A DNA stretch of 64,000 nt from Anniella stebbinsi. Lineage: Eukaryota; Chordata; Lepidosauria; Squamata; Anniellidae. Shown here one piece after another: positions 32,249-42,264 of this stretch; the first letter of the stretch is position 1, and every line of letters begins with the position of its first letter. The stretch is taken from NCBI GenBank assembly GCA_029215795.1, contig JARDYH010000002.1, positions 358,510,973 through 358,574,972 on the forward strand, given 5' to 3'. The translations under genes were made by a program, and so were the position numbers. A model generated the notes under the pieces. It searched no databases. It saw only the letters and a list, made by a program, of their open reading frames with translations, and was not told the DNA's origin.

Positions 32249-32445
32249 AGCCCATTGAGAAGCACAGTCCTCACCTGAGTTCAAAGGGCCGTCTGGAGAG
32301 ATCTGTAGTGCCATTGTCTGCCTGCTGGACAGGCGCAGGCAAGAAGCCAGAGTCTCTGCCGAGATGCCAGAGCTGTCAGCAGAGATGAGAGGGGTGGGCG
32401 GGGCTTTGCAAAACAAGATAACGGGGGGGGGGGGGCACCAGGGCC

Positions 32446-32545
32446 CAGTGGAGGCTGATGGCACCGATGTCAGTGGGACAGTGAATCTGCTCCAGGTTTC
32501 GGCCAGAACCCTAAGGGAACTATCCAAGGTGCTTTGCAGCCCCTC
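32446..32545. repeat. Family K left arm
   Basis: CAGTGGAGGCTGATGGCACC, GATGTCAGTGGGACAGTGAA and CTATCCAAGGTGCTTTGCAG. Only one arm remains. A G-run precedes it at about 32423-32435. Confidence 0.7.
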
Positions 32546-32734
32546 TCCAAACCATTGCTTTATACCTTCGACAGTTGCAGAATACGTATTACAGAGTGTG
32601 CCAAAACACCTTGCATTTCCCCCAGAAGACAACATTGAAATGGGCCATCATGGTGATGGGCATTTCCCCCCCCCCCTCTCCCTTCTCTCCATGCCTAAGG
32701 TTTCATCACACTCTAACAGGTTCCACAGAGCCAC

Positions 32735-32880
32735 TGCAGTATAGTGAACCAGAATTGAAGAGATCTGGTTTCAACTCCCTATTCAGCCACAAAGCTCCAC
32801 AGGTGACCTTGGGCCAACCCCTTTCTCTCGGCCTGACCGACCTCACAGGGTTGGCGTGAGGATCAATGGGAAGGAAAAGC
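32735..32880 (+). mobile_element. Old MIR-like SINE
   Basis: A decayed tRNA-like head, then TGACCTTGGGCCAACCCCTT and GACCTCACAGGGTTGGCGTG, the MIR-type core. More diverged than the four other SINE copies. Confidence 0.6.
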
Positions 32881-32944
32881 AGTAGTGCACTTAACGGTCT
32901 TATAGGGCCCCTGCTCTGTGAATGATAATGGGCATTACTTCAGG

Positions 32945-33145
32945 TAAGGCACGCTCCTATGCATGTTTAGACAGCAAAAAAGGCCTACAACTCCCAGCAT
33001 GCTCCAGCCAGGTTGATTTGAATGATATTACCCAACAGGGCACAGCAAGGCACACCAACCCTGTGAGGTAGGTCAAGCTGGGGCACGCTGGGAGTTGTAG
33101 GCCATTTTGCTGACTAAAAATGCTTAGGATTGCACTCTTAACATC
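32945..33145. repeat. Family I palindrome with a SINE scrap inside
   Basis: ATGCATGTTTAGACAGCAAA, CCTACAACTCCCAGCATGCT on the left and ACGCTGGGAGTTGTAGGCC, ACTAAAAATGCTTAGGATTG on the right. Between them lies a MIR-core fragment (ACCCTGTGAGGTAGGTC). A cleaner copy is at 40564. Confidence 0.6.
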
Positions 33146-33195
33146 TAAGCCAGCCCTGCTGCATCTGAGTTCCTTCCATCACATTCTGTGGAGCA

Positions 33196-33507
33196 TAGAG
33201 TGAAAAGGAGGACAGGGCTTCTGTGTCTTTAACAGATGTATTGAAAAGGGAATTTCAGCAGGTGTCATCTGTAGGCCTGCAGCACCTGGTGAAATTCCCT
33301 CTTCATCACAACAGATAAAGCTGCAGGAGCTATACTAGAGTGACCAGATCCAGAAGAAGGCAGGGCTCCTGCAGCTTTAACTGCCATGATGAAGAGGGGA
33401 TTTCACCAGGTGTGGCATGCCTACAAAGGACATCTACTGAAATCCCCTTTTCTATGCAACTGTTAAAGATACAGGAGCCCCATCCTGCTTTCCATATGGT
33501 CGCCCTA
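33196..33507. mobile_element. hAT-like palindromic MITE, family B (about 312 bp)
   Basis: The left end is shortened to TAGAGTGAAAAGGAGG and the right end is CATATGGTCGCCCTA. The flanks GTGGAGCA and GTGGGGCC match at 6 of 8. The internal terminus TAGAGTGACCAGATCC begins at about 33335. Confidence 0.82.
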
Positions 33508-34385
33508 GTGGGGCCGTGGACGTCTCCCCTGGAGTCCTGTCCTCATAGCCCCACTGAGGAACAGCTTGTACCCCTGAACTCCTTGGAGAAAGAGAAGGTT
33601 ACAACTGTCATGGAAAACAACAGCCAGGGATGTGTCTCTGTTTTGAACAGGTGCTGCATATGTCGTTTGGTATCAACAGTTCAGGCTTCCAAAACCCTGA
33701 ATGCCACCTTCTCTTCAGTCATCCTTATAATAGCCCTATAAAGCAGGGCAGCCTTATTATCATCCACAGATGGCAAGTATCAAGGGGACAGGCAAGTGGG
33801 GGGAGGCCGAGAGAACAGAGGCTTCTCTAAGGCCGCCCGACAAGCTCACGGCCCAGGCGAGAGACAAATCAGGGCCTCCCCGCCTCCCCGCCTCTCTGCC
33901 ATGCCAGCTTACGACCTCTCAGCATGGGCAGAGGAGCCAGCCCTTGGGAGCTCCTGGATGCAAGCAGGGTCCCATAAATCCCCCTGCCACTGTGATGAAG
34001 GGGATCATGATCTCATGCCAGCCCTGCCTGGGTCCGCTCCGCGTACGCCCCGCCTGGCTGATGGATGGGCCGGCTAGCGCTGCTTCCCAGCCTGCGGCTG
34101 TCAAGGTGATTTGAGCGGCTCATTAAACCAGCCCCGGACTGAATGGGATGCAGACTGAGCGGCCCTCCTGGCTGCATGCCCATGGGAAGGGCAGAGATGT
34201 GGGCACGCAGGGGCGGGAGGCCTCGGAATCTGGGAGTGTTGGGGGACGGGGTGAGGCGCAGGGGAGGCAAGGGCCGGGCGTGGGAAGTGTGGGGGCAGGG
34301 GTGTGTCTCTGATACCCCAGGAAAGCATTGGCAGGACTAAGAATGGAGAAGTCTCCAGGGATGACTTGGAAGACAGGCAGGAGGG
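33508..34385. other. GC-rich, repeat-free stretch
   Basis: No gene was identified. Frames of 60-133 codons overlap on both strands. The region 33790-34300 is GC-rich but not CpG-dense enough to call an island by eye. Confidence 0.35.
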
Positions 34386-34610
34386 CCGTGGAGGCTGAGC
34401 TCTGTGATGTCAGTGGGGCGATGAATCCGCTCCGGGTTTCAGTCAGAACCAGTCAGGATTCTAAAGGAGCTCTCCACGGTGCAAAGCAGATCCCCCCCCC
34501 CCACCAGCCTCAACTGCAAAGCACCTTGGAGAGCTCCTTTGGAGCTCTGGCTGGTTCTGACTAAAGCCCGGAGTGGATCCACTGCCCCATTGACATCCGA
34601 ACCCTCTTCT
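34386..34610. repeat. Family K element, long variant
   Basis: The left arm begins CCGTGGAGGCTGAG and GATGTCAGTGGGGCGATGAA. The right arm is GAGCTCTGGCTGGTTCTGAC through CACTGCCCCATTGACATC. The centre is expanded with a C-run (about 34491-34502). The right terminus is missing. Confidence 0.7.
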
Positions 34611-34621
34611 GCTTGTCTGCT

Positions 34622-35352
34622 CTGGATGGGGTTGCACTCCCTCTATAGGAGCAGGTCCATGGTTTGGGGGTGCTCCTGGACCCGTCTTTGTCACTGAAGA
34701 CCCAGCTGGCCCGGAGCGCCGTTGGTACGCCAGCTACGCCCATTCCTGGACAGGGATAGCTGAGCCACGGTCATTCACGCACTAATAACCTCACGATTAG
34801 ACTTCTGTACAGTGTTCTATGTGAGGCTACCCATGTGTGTGGCTCGGAAGCTGCAGCTAATGTAGAACACCGCAGCTAGAGTGTTCACTGGGATGCCTAG
34901 CTCTGCCCACATAAATCCTGTGTTAAAAGAACTGCACTGGCTGCCTGTTAGCTACCGAGCCACGTACAAGGTCATGCTATTCTCCTATAAAGCCCGAAAC
35001 AACTTGGGACCAGGATACCTGGCAGACCGCCTTTCCTTATATACACCCAGGCGACATTTATGATCATCAGAGGAGGTCCTGCTAGTCATTCCAAGATGAA
35101 CAGAATGTCATCATGAAAAACCTTGATGGCGGGCCTTCTCTGTAGTGGCACCCACCCTCTGGAAAACCTTCCCTCATGTGGTTCGGAATGTGGAAAATGT
35201 GACATCCTTCAAACACCTCCTGAAAACATATCTTTTTAGACAAGCCTTCCCTGGACTGTAACTTATTCTGGTTCTACGTGACTTTTAAAGTTTTAACGTT
35301 TTAATCTGGATTGTTGTTTACTATGGTTTTAGTTGTAAACTGCCCAGAGAGC
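34622..35352 (+). mobile_element. L2-clade LINE, 3' quarter
   Basis: Starts at GATGGGGTTGCACTCCCTCT and continues through LKELHWLPVSYRATYKVMLF and SYKARNNLGPGYLADRL-type codons (34930-35040). It then has a C-terminal TLWKTFP-like segment (about 35150) and the 3' UTR AACTGCCCAGAGAGCCTAGG. Multiple stops and frameshifts. Confidence 0.82.
34881..35063 (+). pseudogene. L2 ORF2 C-terminal fragment
   Basis: Sixty codons reading NPVLKELHWLPVSYRATYKV, MLFSYKARNNLGPGYLADRL and SLYTPRRHL, then a stop where the family continues. The HWLPV and GPxYLxDRL blocks are typical for the segment after the L2 reverse transcriptase. Later parts of the protein (a TLWKTFP-like stretch at about 35150) are in shifted frames. 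It is a dead LINE remnant, not a host exon. Confidence 0.8.
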
Positions 35353-35354
35353 CT

Positions 35355-35580
35355 AGGCTGTTGGTAAAGTGTGGGACTGGCAGATGGGAGATCTAGGTTC
35401 TAGCCCCCACTCTTGGTGAATTTGGGCCAGTCGCAGACTCTCAGCCCAACCTACCTCACAGCGTTGTTGTTGTGATGATAAAAATGGAGAGGAGGAGGAT
35501 TATGTATGCCGCCTTGGGCTCCTTGGAGGAAAAAAAGGCAGGATATAAATGCAATAATAAAAATAAAATAAATAATAATC
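35355..35580 (+). mobile_element. tRNA-derived SINE with MIR-like core
   Basis: TGGTAAAGTGTGGGACTGG (box-A area), GGTTCTAGCCC (box B), GGGCCAGTCGCAGACTCTCA, CCTACCTCACAGCGTTGTTG, then CAGGATATAAATGCAATAAT and an AATA-rich tail. It directly follows the L2 tail. Confidence 0.88.
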
Positions 35581-36113
35581 AGAGCCACCAACCTCCACTG
35601 CATTAGGGGCAAGATAGATTGTGGGCAGCACAGCCACATGGAGGCTTGTATGATCTCTGATGTATATCAGTCCATCGAAACTCTGCAAGCCAATTAAGAC
35701 CATAGGTGCTTTCATGGGAGTTCAGGCCCTAGCACAGCCAGGCTAGGGATGGGTCATGAAAATTCTCCTATGAACACTTTCAGAGAAATTTGGGATGGGT
35801 CATGGTAATTTGGGCCTCCTGTTTTTCTTCAAGTGGAGCAAAACTTGCCTTCGAGATCAAGAACAGTTCATCTTAGCCTTCCTCTTTTTTTCCCTCCTTC
35901 TTCACTGCCATTACATCATCAACACCAAAGCGGTTCTTTGGGTGGCCTGCCCGCCATTTTGTTTTTCCCATAATGTCCTGGTATGGCAGACTTTATGGTG
36001 AGGGACTTTTTTCTTTTTCTTTTTGTGGTAGCTGCTGTACCCACCCCCTACCATACTCCGGAGCAATGCTATGGCCGAGGAGTTATGGAGGAAACAAAAT
36101 GGTGGCCAGATAG
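35581..36113. other. No recognisable feature
   Basis: No gene or repeat was seen. T-rich patches occur at 35880-36025. Confidence 0.4.
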
Positions 36114-36433
36114 TAGGGTGACCAGATAAAATCCAGGTCAAGGCTCATATAACTTTAACAGTTGTAGAGAAAAGGGAATTTCAGCCAGTGTCATTTGTAT
36201 GCAATTAGTTCCTGGTGATATTCCCTCTTCATCACAACTGTTAAAGTTGCAGGGGCCCTGCCTTCTTTTGTATATGGTCACTCTAATATAGTGCCTGCAA
36301 CTTTAACTGTTGTGATGAAGAGGGAATTTCACCAGAAACTAATTGCATACAAATGACACTGGCTGAAATTCCCTTTTCTCTACAACTGTTAAAGTTACAT
36401 GAGCCCTGACCTGGATTTTATCTGGTCACCCTA
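36114..36433. mobile_element. hAT-like palindromic MITE, family A (320 bp)
   Basis: The ends are TAGGGTGACCAG and CTGGTCACCCTA. The flanks CCAGATAG (36106-36113) and CCAGACAG (36434-36441) match at 7 of 8. Confidence 0.9.
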
Positions 36434-37311
36434 CCAGACAGCCCAAAAGAGAACTCGGATGTTGCTGCCGCTTCTGCTTGTGAAGTGATGAAGAAAAACA
36501 GAGTGAGGAGAGGAAGGTGCCATTCCCCAGATCCTGATGCCAAATTTCTCAGGGAAATGGGACTTCCAAATTCACTACCCTCAAACAGGCTTGCAAAATT
36601 TGGGGTGGGGCGGGGGAATTGGATTCAGTTCTAAGACAGGGCAATTTAAAACTTATGGAAAAACAGCGGAGACATTTTGTGTGCAGAACCAGCATCGTGG
36701 CCACAATCATAGGTGGTCTGGAAACAGAGATGGGCAATGCTCCCGGCTTAAAAGTGTTCCAAACCGGCTTTCGCTTTGGAAGGAGGAAGTTGGATCATTC
36801 ATCAAAGGCCTTATTCCACTGGATGCCCAGCCTGTCACTGCATGATGGACGTGCATCTTATTACACCAGCAGGATCTGCATTCCTGGGAGCTAGACATCC
36901 CAGCTCCCTGCAGGGTAGAGCTTGAAACGCAGCGAAAAATGCGCCCAGACAGAAAAATGTGTGTGTTGCGGACAATGACAGCTCTGTAACACCACCATCT
37001 GAGTCTCATAAAACCCATTGTTTCCACGCAGCCCTGGTGGCATAGGGCGGCCACCATGAAAGCGCTACGTTTGCCAGAGTGCAAAGGTCAGGATGGGAAA
37101 CAGAGGAGGGAGAGGCGGATATAGCAGGGATGAGGAACGTTTTGCACTCTGAGGGCCAAATTCAGAAGGGGTGTGTGGCTATCTGGGGAACCCCGGAGGG
37201 CCGGTTCAGATCTCCAAGTGGGCCAAGTTTGGCCCACAGGCCTAAGGTTTCCCACCCGCGGAATAGAGGCTTCAAACCATCATTTACACTGACTGAGGGA
37301 GACCCAACAGA
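36434..37311. other. No recognisable feature
   Basis: Frames of 62-125 codons on both strands have no domain. No repeats were recognised. Confidence 0.4.
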
Positions 37312-37531
37312 ACAGTGGAGGAGAGGTTATTTATGGCTATTAGCAATGATGGCTATGTGGAATGGAACCTCGACGCTCAGCGGCAGCATGCCACTGAAAA
37401 TGCCAGCTGGTAAAGAGCAAGCCAGAAGAAGGCTCCTGAGCTCCTTGTGGGTTTCCTGGCAGCATTTGTAATGGGCAACAGGATACTGGACCAGACGGAC
37501 CAGCATCGAAATCCTTATTATTCTAGACCCC
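37312..37531 (+). mobile_element. CR1-like LINE tail, family E, diverged
   Basis: GGAGAGGTTATTTATGGCTA, then ATGATGGCTATGTGGAA, CTTGTGGGTTTCCTGGCAGC and CTGGACCAGACGGACC follow the family E 3' UTR order. Confidence 0.6.
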
Positions 37532-37720
37532 CCACACACACATTTTGTCAAGTCTTATATCAGAGCTTCAACCTCTAGGACTACTGTCTCTTTAAGAATT
37601 GCTTTGCTGAATGGACCAAGGCCCACCAGACCCAGTATTCAGTCTCCAGTAGTGGTCAGGCAGGGGGCCCTGGAAACCCACAAAAGGGGTACAGTAGGGG
37701 CAGCCCGCCTCCGCCCTAGG

Positions 37721-37925
37721 GTAGCCATTTGTCTTCTTTCACAAAGGACTATCCCCTATTTGTAGGTGTCATCTATTTGAAAGGCTGGCCTGCAACAACT
37801 TTTGCCCATCAACAGTGAGCATCTGGAAAATAGGCTGAACAGGTAAGGCACATAGGCCATCCTGTCACAGTCTTCCATGCTATTGTGAGATTTACTGTAT
37901 TTTGACTTAAATTATAATAATTATG
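37721..37925 (+). repeat. Family D element, partial
   Basis: CTAGGGTAGCCATTTGTCTT, then CAAAGGACTATCCCC, AACAGTGAGCATCTGG and an AT-rich right part (ACTTAAATTATAATAATT). The right terminus is absent. Confidence 0.5.
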
Positions 37926-38334
37926 GGCTTCTCTAAATGAGAATAACTGGCCACTCACGGAAGTCTGTGAGTCGTAAACAGCCAGGACTTCTACCGCAGT
38001 TTCCCCCGGAAATCCTGTGTTTTAAAAATACAGAGATAACGCGTATCTAATTTATGATGGGATTATTCCATCACTAGATGGCACTCTTTTATTTATTTTT
38101 TAAAAGCTGCAATAGCATTCCCTTTTTTGTATCCCGTCATGCTAATTGATCGGCATCTGAAGGAGCCCGTTTTGAACTCGAAAAGATCACAAATGTGGTA
38201 GGAATGCGGGGGAGGGGGTGTGTCATAATGTAGAGATACTATATCTCTCATTTTTCATGTGTGCCTATAAATTAGCCTATGCAAATTTTATGCAAATCAC
38301 TGTCTTATTTTCTCTACCTTTTTTGGTAATGCCT
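37926..38334. other. AT-rich, no gene
   Basis: Includes GCAAATTTTATGCAAATC near 38281, which resembles the AT-rich end of family D. Nothing else. Confidence 0.35.
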
Positions 38335-38513
38335 TTCCACCTTGGAGAGCCCTTTAGAGTTCTGGCTGGTTCTGACTGAAACCCAGAACGGATTCACCTC
38401 TCCACAGACATGAGGGGGGGATGGAAGCACCTTGGAGAGCCCCTTTAGAGCTCTGACTGGAACCCTGGTTGAATTCACAGCCCCACTAACGTCAGAGCCA
38501 CCAGCCTCCACTG
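38335..38513 (-). repeat. Family K, two right arms in tandem
   Basis: ACCTTGGAGAGCCCTTTAGA and ACCTTGGAGAGCCCCTTTAG are direct repeats about 91 bp apart. Each continues into GAATTCAC or GATTCACCTCTCCAC. The element ends GCCACCAGCCTCCACTGG. Confidence 0.7.
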
Positions 38514-39000
38514 GATTTACTTTTTTCCCATTATAGTCCAGCAATGCCCTTTTCTTCCCTGCCACCCAATCCCCACCCTATTTCTCTCTCTGTGTGTTTG
38601 TACAGGTTCTTGGGATTTTTTTGCTGCTGCTCTTAAGGTTAATGGCGAAGAGTTCTTGATGAGCATGGATGCCCACTCACTCTTTGTAACACTTTTAGTT
38701 GACCTTATTAAAAGGTTTTCCTTCCTGTTTCGACAGGATTCATCATTGCTTTTGCTACAACAGATGGACAGAATTTCAAAGGCAATAGTTGACTTGCGCC
38801 AGTAACGTAATGCTGAATTGAAACCGGGGGGGGGGGGGGGGAGGGTGAACTGAACTCTGGAGCTGAGCAGCGGCTTTCCTCAAATTTGGGAGGAGGCTGG
38901 GGAAATGTTTGCAGATGGGCAGCTGAAAAACACTGCATCCCTCCCATTTTTCAATTTCTCATGGGAAACACTGGGGAGTTCCTTTTGGTCTGGGATCCCT
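38514..39000. other. No gene; G-run
   Basis: A G-run lies at about 38826-38841. Nothing else is recognised. Confidence 0.4.
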
Positions 39001-39436
39001 AGGGGCTGTCTTCACGGCGCTGGATTGGCGCTGTCTCCCTCTACTGGGGTGGCATTTTCCTCTACTGGATTGGCGCTGTTTTCCTCTACTGGGTGGCGTC
39101 AGGTAATCCCAATGCGAAGGTGGGAGTGCGGGGTTTCCTGTGGCCAGCTGGGTACCAGAGCCACCCCCTGGCTTCTTCCTGGTGGAAGGCAACCAATTGC
39201 CGGTTGCCTTCCCCCAGGGACTGCCCCGGATTGGCTCCAGAGCAACATCAGATGGTGGAAGAACCATACTAATGTTTCTCCAATTGAAAAAGTCAGGGTA
39301 AGTCCCCGACTTTTTCAACCCACAACTTCGCAGAAAAGCCCCGCAGTGGCTGCAAAGCTGCATCTATGTCGTATAACTGATGCAGCACAGATCCTCAGCC
39401 ACCACAGGGCTTTCCCTGCATATAGACAGCCCCTTA
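39001..39436. repeat. Terminal-inverted-repeat element, family F
   Basis: The ends AGGGGCTGTCTTCACG and GCATATAGACAGCCCCTTA are inverted relatives. Internally a CTCTACTGG / ATTGGCGCTGT module repeats three times (39019-39088), and GAAAAAGTCAGGG/CCCCGACTTTTTC forms a hairpin (39286-39318). The 204-codon frame over it is not coding. Confidence 0.55.
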
Positions 39437-39464
39437 GAAAGCCATCTGCCAAAGATAGCTGGGG

Positions 39465-39502
39465 ATGCTGGGAGTCCAACAACATCTGGATGGCATCAGG
39501 CC
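39465..39502. repeat. Family G fragment
   Basis: GGATGCTGGGAGTCCAACAA, then CATCTGGATGGCATCAGG. Confidence 0.5.
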
Positions 39503-40233
39503 AAGGGAAACTGCTTTAACACCTACAACAGGTGTGAAAGAACCAACGATGGTCGAGTTTGCCAAAATTCTCCGAAATGTAGTTTCAAGCTCATCTCACC
39601 TGGCTTCTGTTTTCATTTTCTATGTATTTTTCAGCTCATTCAAAAAGGAAAAATGTGCATTTTGGATGGGTAAAAGGCACATTTCTGTGTGCGTTTTTCA
39701 GAAGTGTGCACTTTCCCTCATTGACTGATGCGTAAAAATGTGCAATTTTCGAACTCAGTTGCAATTTCCATATTTCTGAAATATCCACTGCTTGTGTTTG
39801 CATTTGGGATTGTCAACATGACATTTTTGGATGATTTGCAAACATAAACGAAATTCTTGTACATCTTTAGATCATCCTCAGTGTAATACTGCCACCTTCT
39901 GTTTATGTACAGACGCACAAAATCCATCTCTCCACCAAGAGCGATGCTCCAATTCCCATGCATACTTCCGTGAGCTTTATCCATCCATTAGGGTACTCTT
40001 CCCTACCACTGGGACGGAGGAAAGTGTCATCTCCAGGGCCTGATTAACCCAGGAGTTTCTAAATGACACATAACATCTCCTCTCTCAGAGGGGAAGCTGT
40101 TACAGATGCGGACCTTGGGGGAATATGTAAGCTCAGAAACATGTACCACTTCCATGACAGCTGTTTTCACAAACTGTAGGAGCTTTTATTTAATTGAATT
40201 AAACAGAAAAAAAGTAAGTTGATCTAATCCAGC
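39503..40233. other. No gene; weak GTGCA-rich repeat
   Basis: At 39640-39750 AAAATGTGCATTTTGG and related motifs recur, similar in style to 59150-59290. Possibly an old repeat. Nothing coding. Confidence 0.35.
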
Positions 40234-40350
40234 TCTTCTTCAACCAGGTGCTCTTCAAATGTGTTGGACTAAAACTCCCATCATCCACAGCCACAGTGGC
40301 TAGGAATTATGGTAATTGTAGTCCAACACAATCGGAGGGCACCACATCAG
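40234..40350. repeat. Palindromic element, family G
   Basis: AACCAGGTGCTCTTCAAATG and AAACTCCCATCATCCACAGC on the left. ATTGTAGTCCAACACAATCG and GGAGGGCACCACATCAGG on the right. Confidence 0.7.
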
Positions 40351-40563
40351 GGAAGAATAACCTAATTTAACCAATGAAGCAATCAGATAGGACCTGCACG
40401 TTCTGGCTAACAGGGCTGCCAACGAAATTAGTTGCCCTGCATATCCTTTTCCTCTCCCCTGTAAGGCACAATGCCAAAAAGCCTCCGACAAAGGACAGTC
40501 CACCTGCTTCCAAGAAGAAAGATGGAATCAGCTGGGCATGTTTAGACTAGAGATGAGATAATT
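40351..40563. other. Short spacer
   Basis: No feature recognised. Confidence 0.4.
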
Positions 40564-40702
40564 AAGGATGCAATCCTATGCATGTTTAGGTAGGGGGTGG
40601 GGGGAAATGTCCTACAACTCCCAGCATGCCCCAGCCAGGTTGGCTTTGGAATGCTGGGAATTGTAGGACTTTTTTCTATCTAAACATGCATAAGATTGCA
40701 CC
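40564..40702. repeat. Palindromic element, family I
   Basis: GATGCAATCCTATGCATGTT and CTACAACTCCCAGCATGCCC on the left. ATGCTGGGAATTGTAGGACT and AAACATGCATAAGATTGCAC on the right. Arms of about 60 bp. Confidence 0.75.
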
Positions 40703-40835
40703 TAAAGAGGTGTTATGAGAGCCAACTTCACATATTTGAAGGTCTGGCATTGACATATGTGCCAATTAGCTTTCTGTTGCTCTTGATGGCAGGACCAGTA
40801 GGTGCAAATTACAAGAAAGGGATTTCAACTAAAGC

Positions 40836-41074
40836 TAGGGTGACCATATGAAAAGGAGGCTAGGGCTCCTGTATCTTTAACAGTTGTATAGAAAATACTA
40901 TATAGAATGACTGAATAAAAAAGAGGACAGGTCTCCTGCAGCTTTAACTGTTGTGACAAAGAGGGGATTTCACGAGGTGCTGCATGCATACAAATGGCAC
41001 CTGCTGAAATTCTCTTTTCTACACAACTGTTAATAATAGAGGAGACCTGTCCTCATTTCCATATGGTCACCCTA
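40836..41074. mobile_element. hAT-like palindromic MITE, family B, internally deleted (239 bp)
   Basis: The ends are TAGGGTGACCATATG and CATATGGTCACCCTA. Most of the left half is missing. The internal terminus appears as TAGAATGACTGAATAA. The flanks ACTAAAGC and AATTAAAC match weakly (5 of 8). Confidence 0.85.
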
Positions 41075-41087
41075 AATTAAACAGAGC

Positions 41088-41272
41088 TTGGTGGTACAAG
41101 CAGTGGAACAAACTGACTCAGAATGTGGTGGACACTATTTTGTTAGAAATGTTAAAACAGAGTCTAGATGGCCCACCTGCCAGGGATGCCATAACAATGG
41201 ATTTTCTGCAACACCAGGGGGTTGGACTAGATGACCTTTGATATCCCTTTCAATTCTAACTTTCTCTGGGAC
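41088..41272 (+). mobile_element. CR1 LINE 3' end, diverged
   Basis: It reads WNKLTQNVVDTILLEMLKQS, LDGPPARDAITMDFLQHQ, then GGGGGTTGGACTAGATGACC. This is the CR1 ORF2 end and 3' UTR order (WNxL block, then LDGH-like block). Confidence 0.75.
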
Positions 41273-41690
41273 AAACACAGAGCCTCTCTATATTCTGGAA
41301 ACTCCCTGTTGTCCTCCTTTGTTTATACTGAGTACGTTCCACTTCTTGGAGATGTCGCCATAATGGCAGCGCAGCATTTGAAGAGGTAATACATGGGGGA
41401 CCTTGTTTGTTTCAGAAAGAGAACGCAGAGAATTAGGCAGGAATTCTCTGCAATGGTTACACATTCAACAACTGAGATGTTTTGTTATTCTGTCTATGCC
41501 GAGAAGTAAAATGAGTCCACAATTAAGTCCCTTCGAGTCCTTGGTTTATAATAAACACAGACTTAAAGGGATTATTGTCTCTGCTATATAATTTATGGTA
41601 GCCAGTAAAAATAAATTATGGGAACGGTTTCAAATACAGATGGGAGAAAGCATGAGGCTCCCCATTTTTGAAGTGAGTGGGGGCAGGGGA
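41273..41690. other. No recognisable feature
   Basis: AT-rich sequence, nothing recognised. Confidence 0.4.
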
Positions 41691-41772
41691 CAATCCTATT
41701 CAGGTTTACTCAGAAGCAAGCTCCACTGAATTCAATAAGACTTACTCCCAGGTATATTTGAATAGGGTGCAG
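41691..41772 (+). repeat. Dispersed lizard-type repeat (ACTCAGAAGCAAGCTCCACT)
   Basis: ACAATCCTATTCAGGTTTAC, CTGAATTCAATAAGACTTAC and TCCCAGGTATATTTGAATAG. Shorter relatives lie near 19596-19645 and 30138-30160. Class unknown. Confidence 0.5.
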
Positions 41773-41945
41773 CTTAAAAAACCAGCCCTTTCCCCTCTGT
41801 ATAACTATAAAAGACAATCACATTATACCAATGGTACCTAACTCCATATTGGTGGAGTAAGAATCCTCTGTAAATCCGAGAGAAGGAAAACTGAAGAGTA
41901 ATTTTAGACATGGGAAGAGATGTCAAAGCTTTTAGGGGGTGAGGG

Positions 41946-42264
41946 TAGGCTGACCAGATAAAATCCAGGTCAGGGTTCATTAACTTTAACAGTTGTAGAG
42001 AAAAGGGAATTTCAGCCATTGTCATTTGTATGCAATTAGTTCCTGGTGAAATTCCCACTTCATCACAACTGTTAAAGTTGCAGGGGCCCTGCCTTCTTTT
42101 GTATATGGTCACTCTAGTATAGTGCCTGCGCCTTTAACTGTTGTGATGAAGAGGGAATTTCACCAGGAACTAATTGCATATAAATGACACTGGCTGAAAT
42201 CCCCTTTTCTCTACAACTGTTAATGTTACATGAGCCCTGACCTGGATTTTATCTGGTCACCCTA
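41946..42264. mobile_element. hAT-like palindromic MITE, family A (319 bp)
   Basis: The ends are TAGGCTGACCAG and CTGGTCACCCTA. The flanks GGTGAGGG (41938-41945) and GGTGGGGG (42265-42272) match at 7 of 8. Confidence 0.9.

Noticed and set aside
32075..32635. 186-codon minus-strand frame with a serine-leucine run
   Set aside because: Artefact of the (GA)n tract and a family K arm.
33790..34300. Possible CpG island or promoter
   Set aside because: GC-rich but CpG density by eye is modest, and there is no first exon or TATA context nearby.
38905..39519. 204-codon open frame on the plus strand
   Set aside because: It runs over the inverted-end element 39001-39436 and a family G fragment. No recognisable domain.
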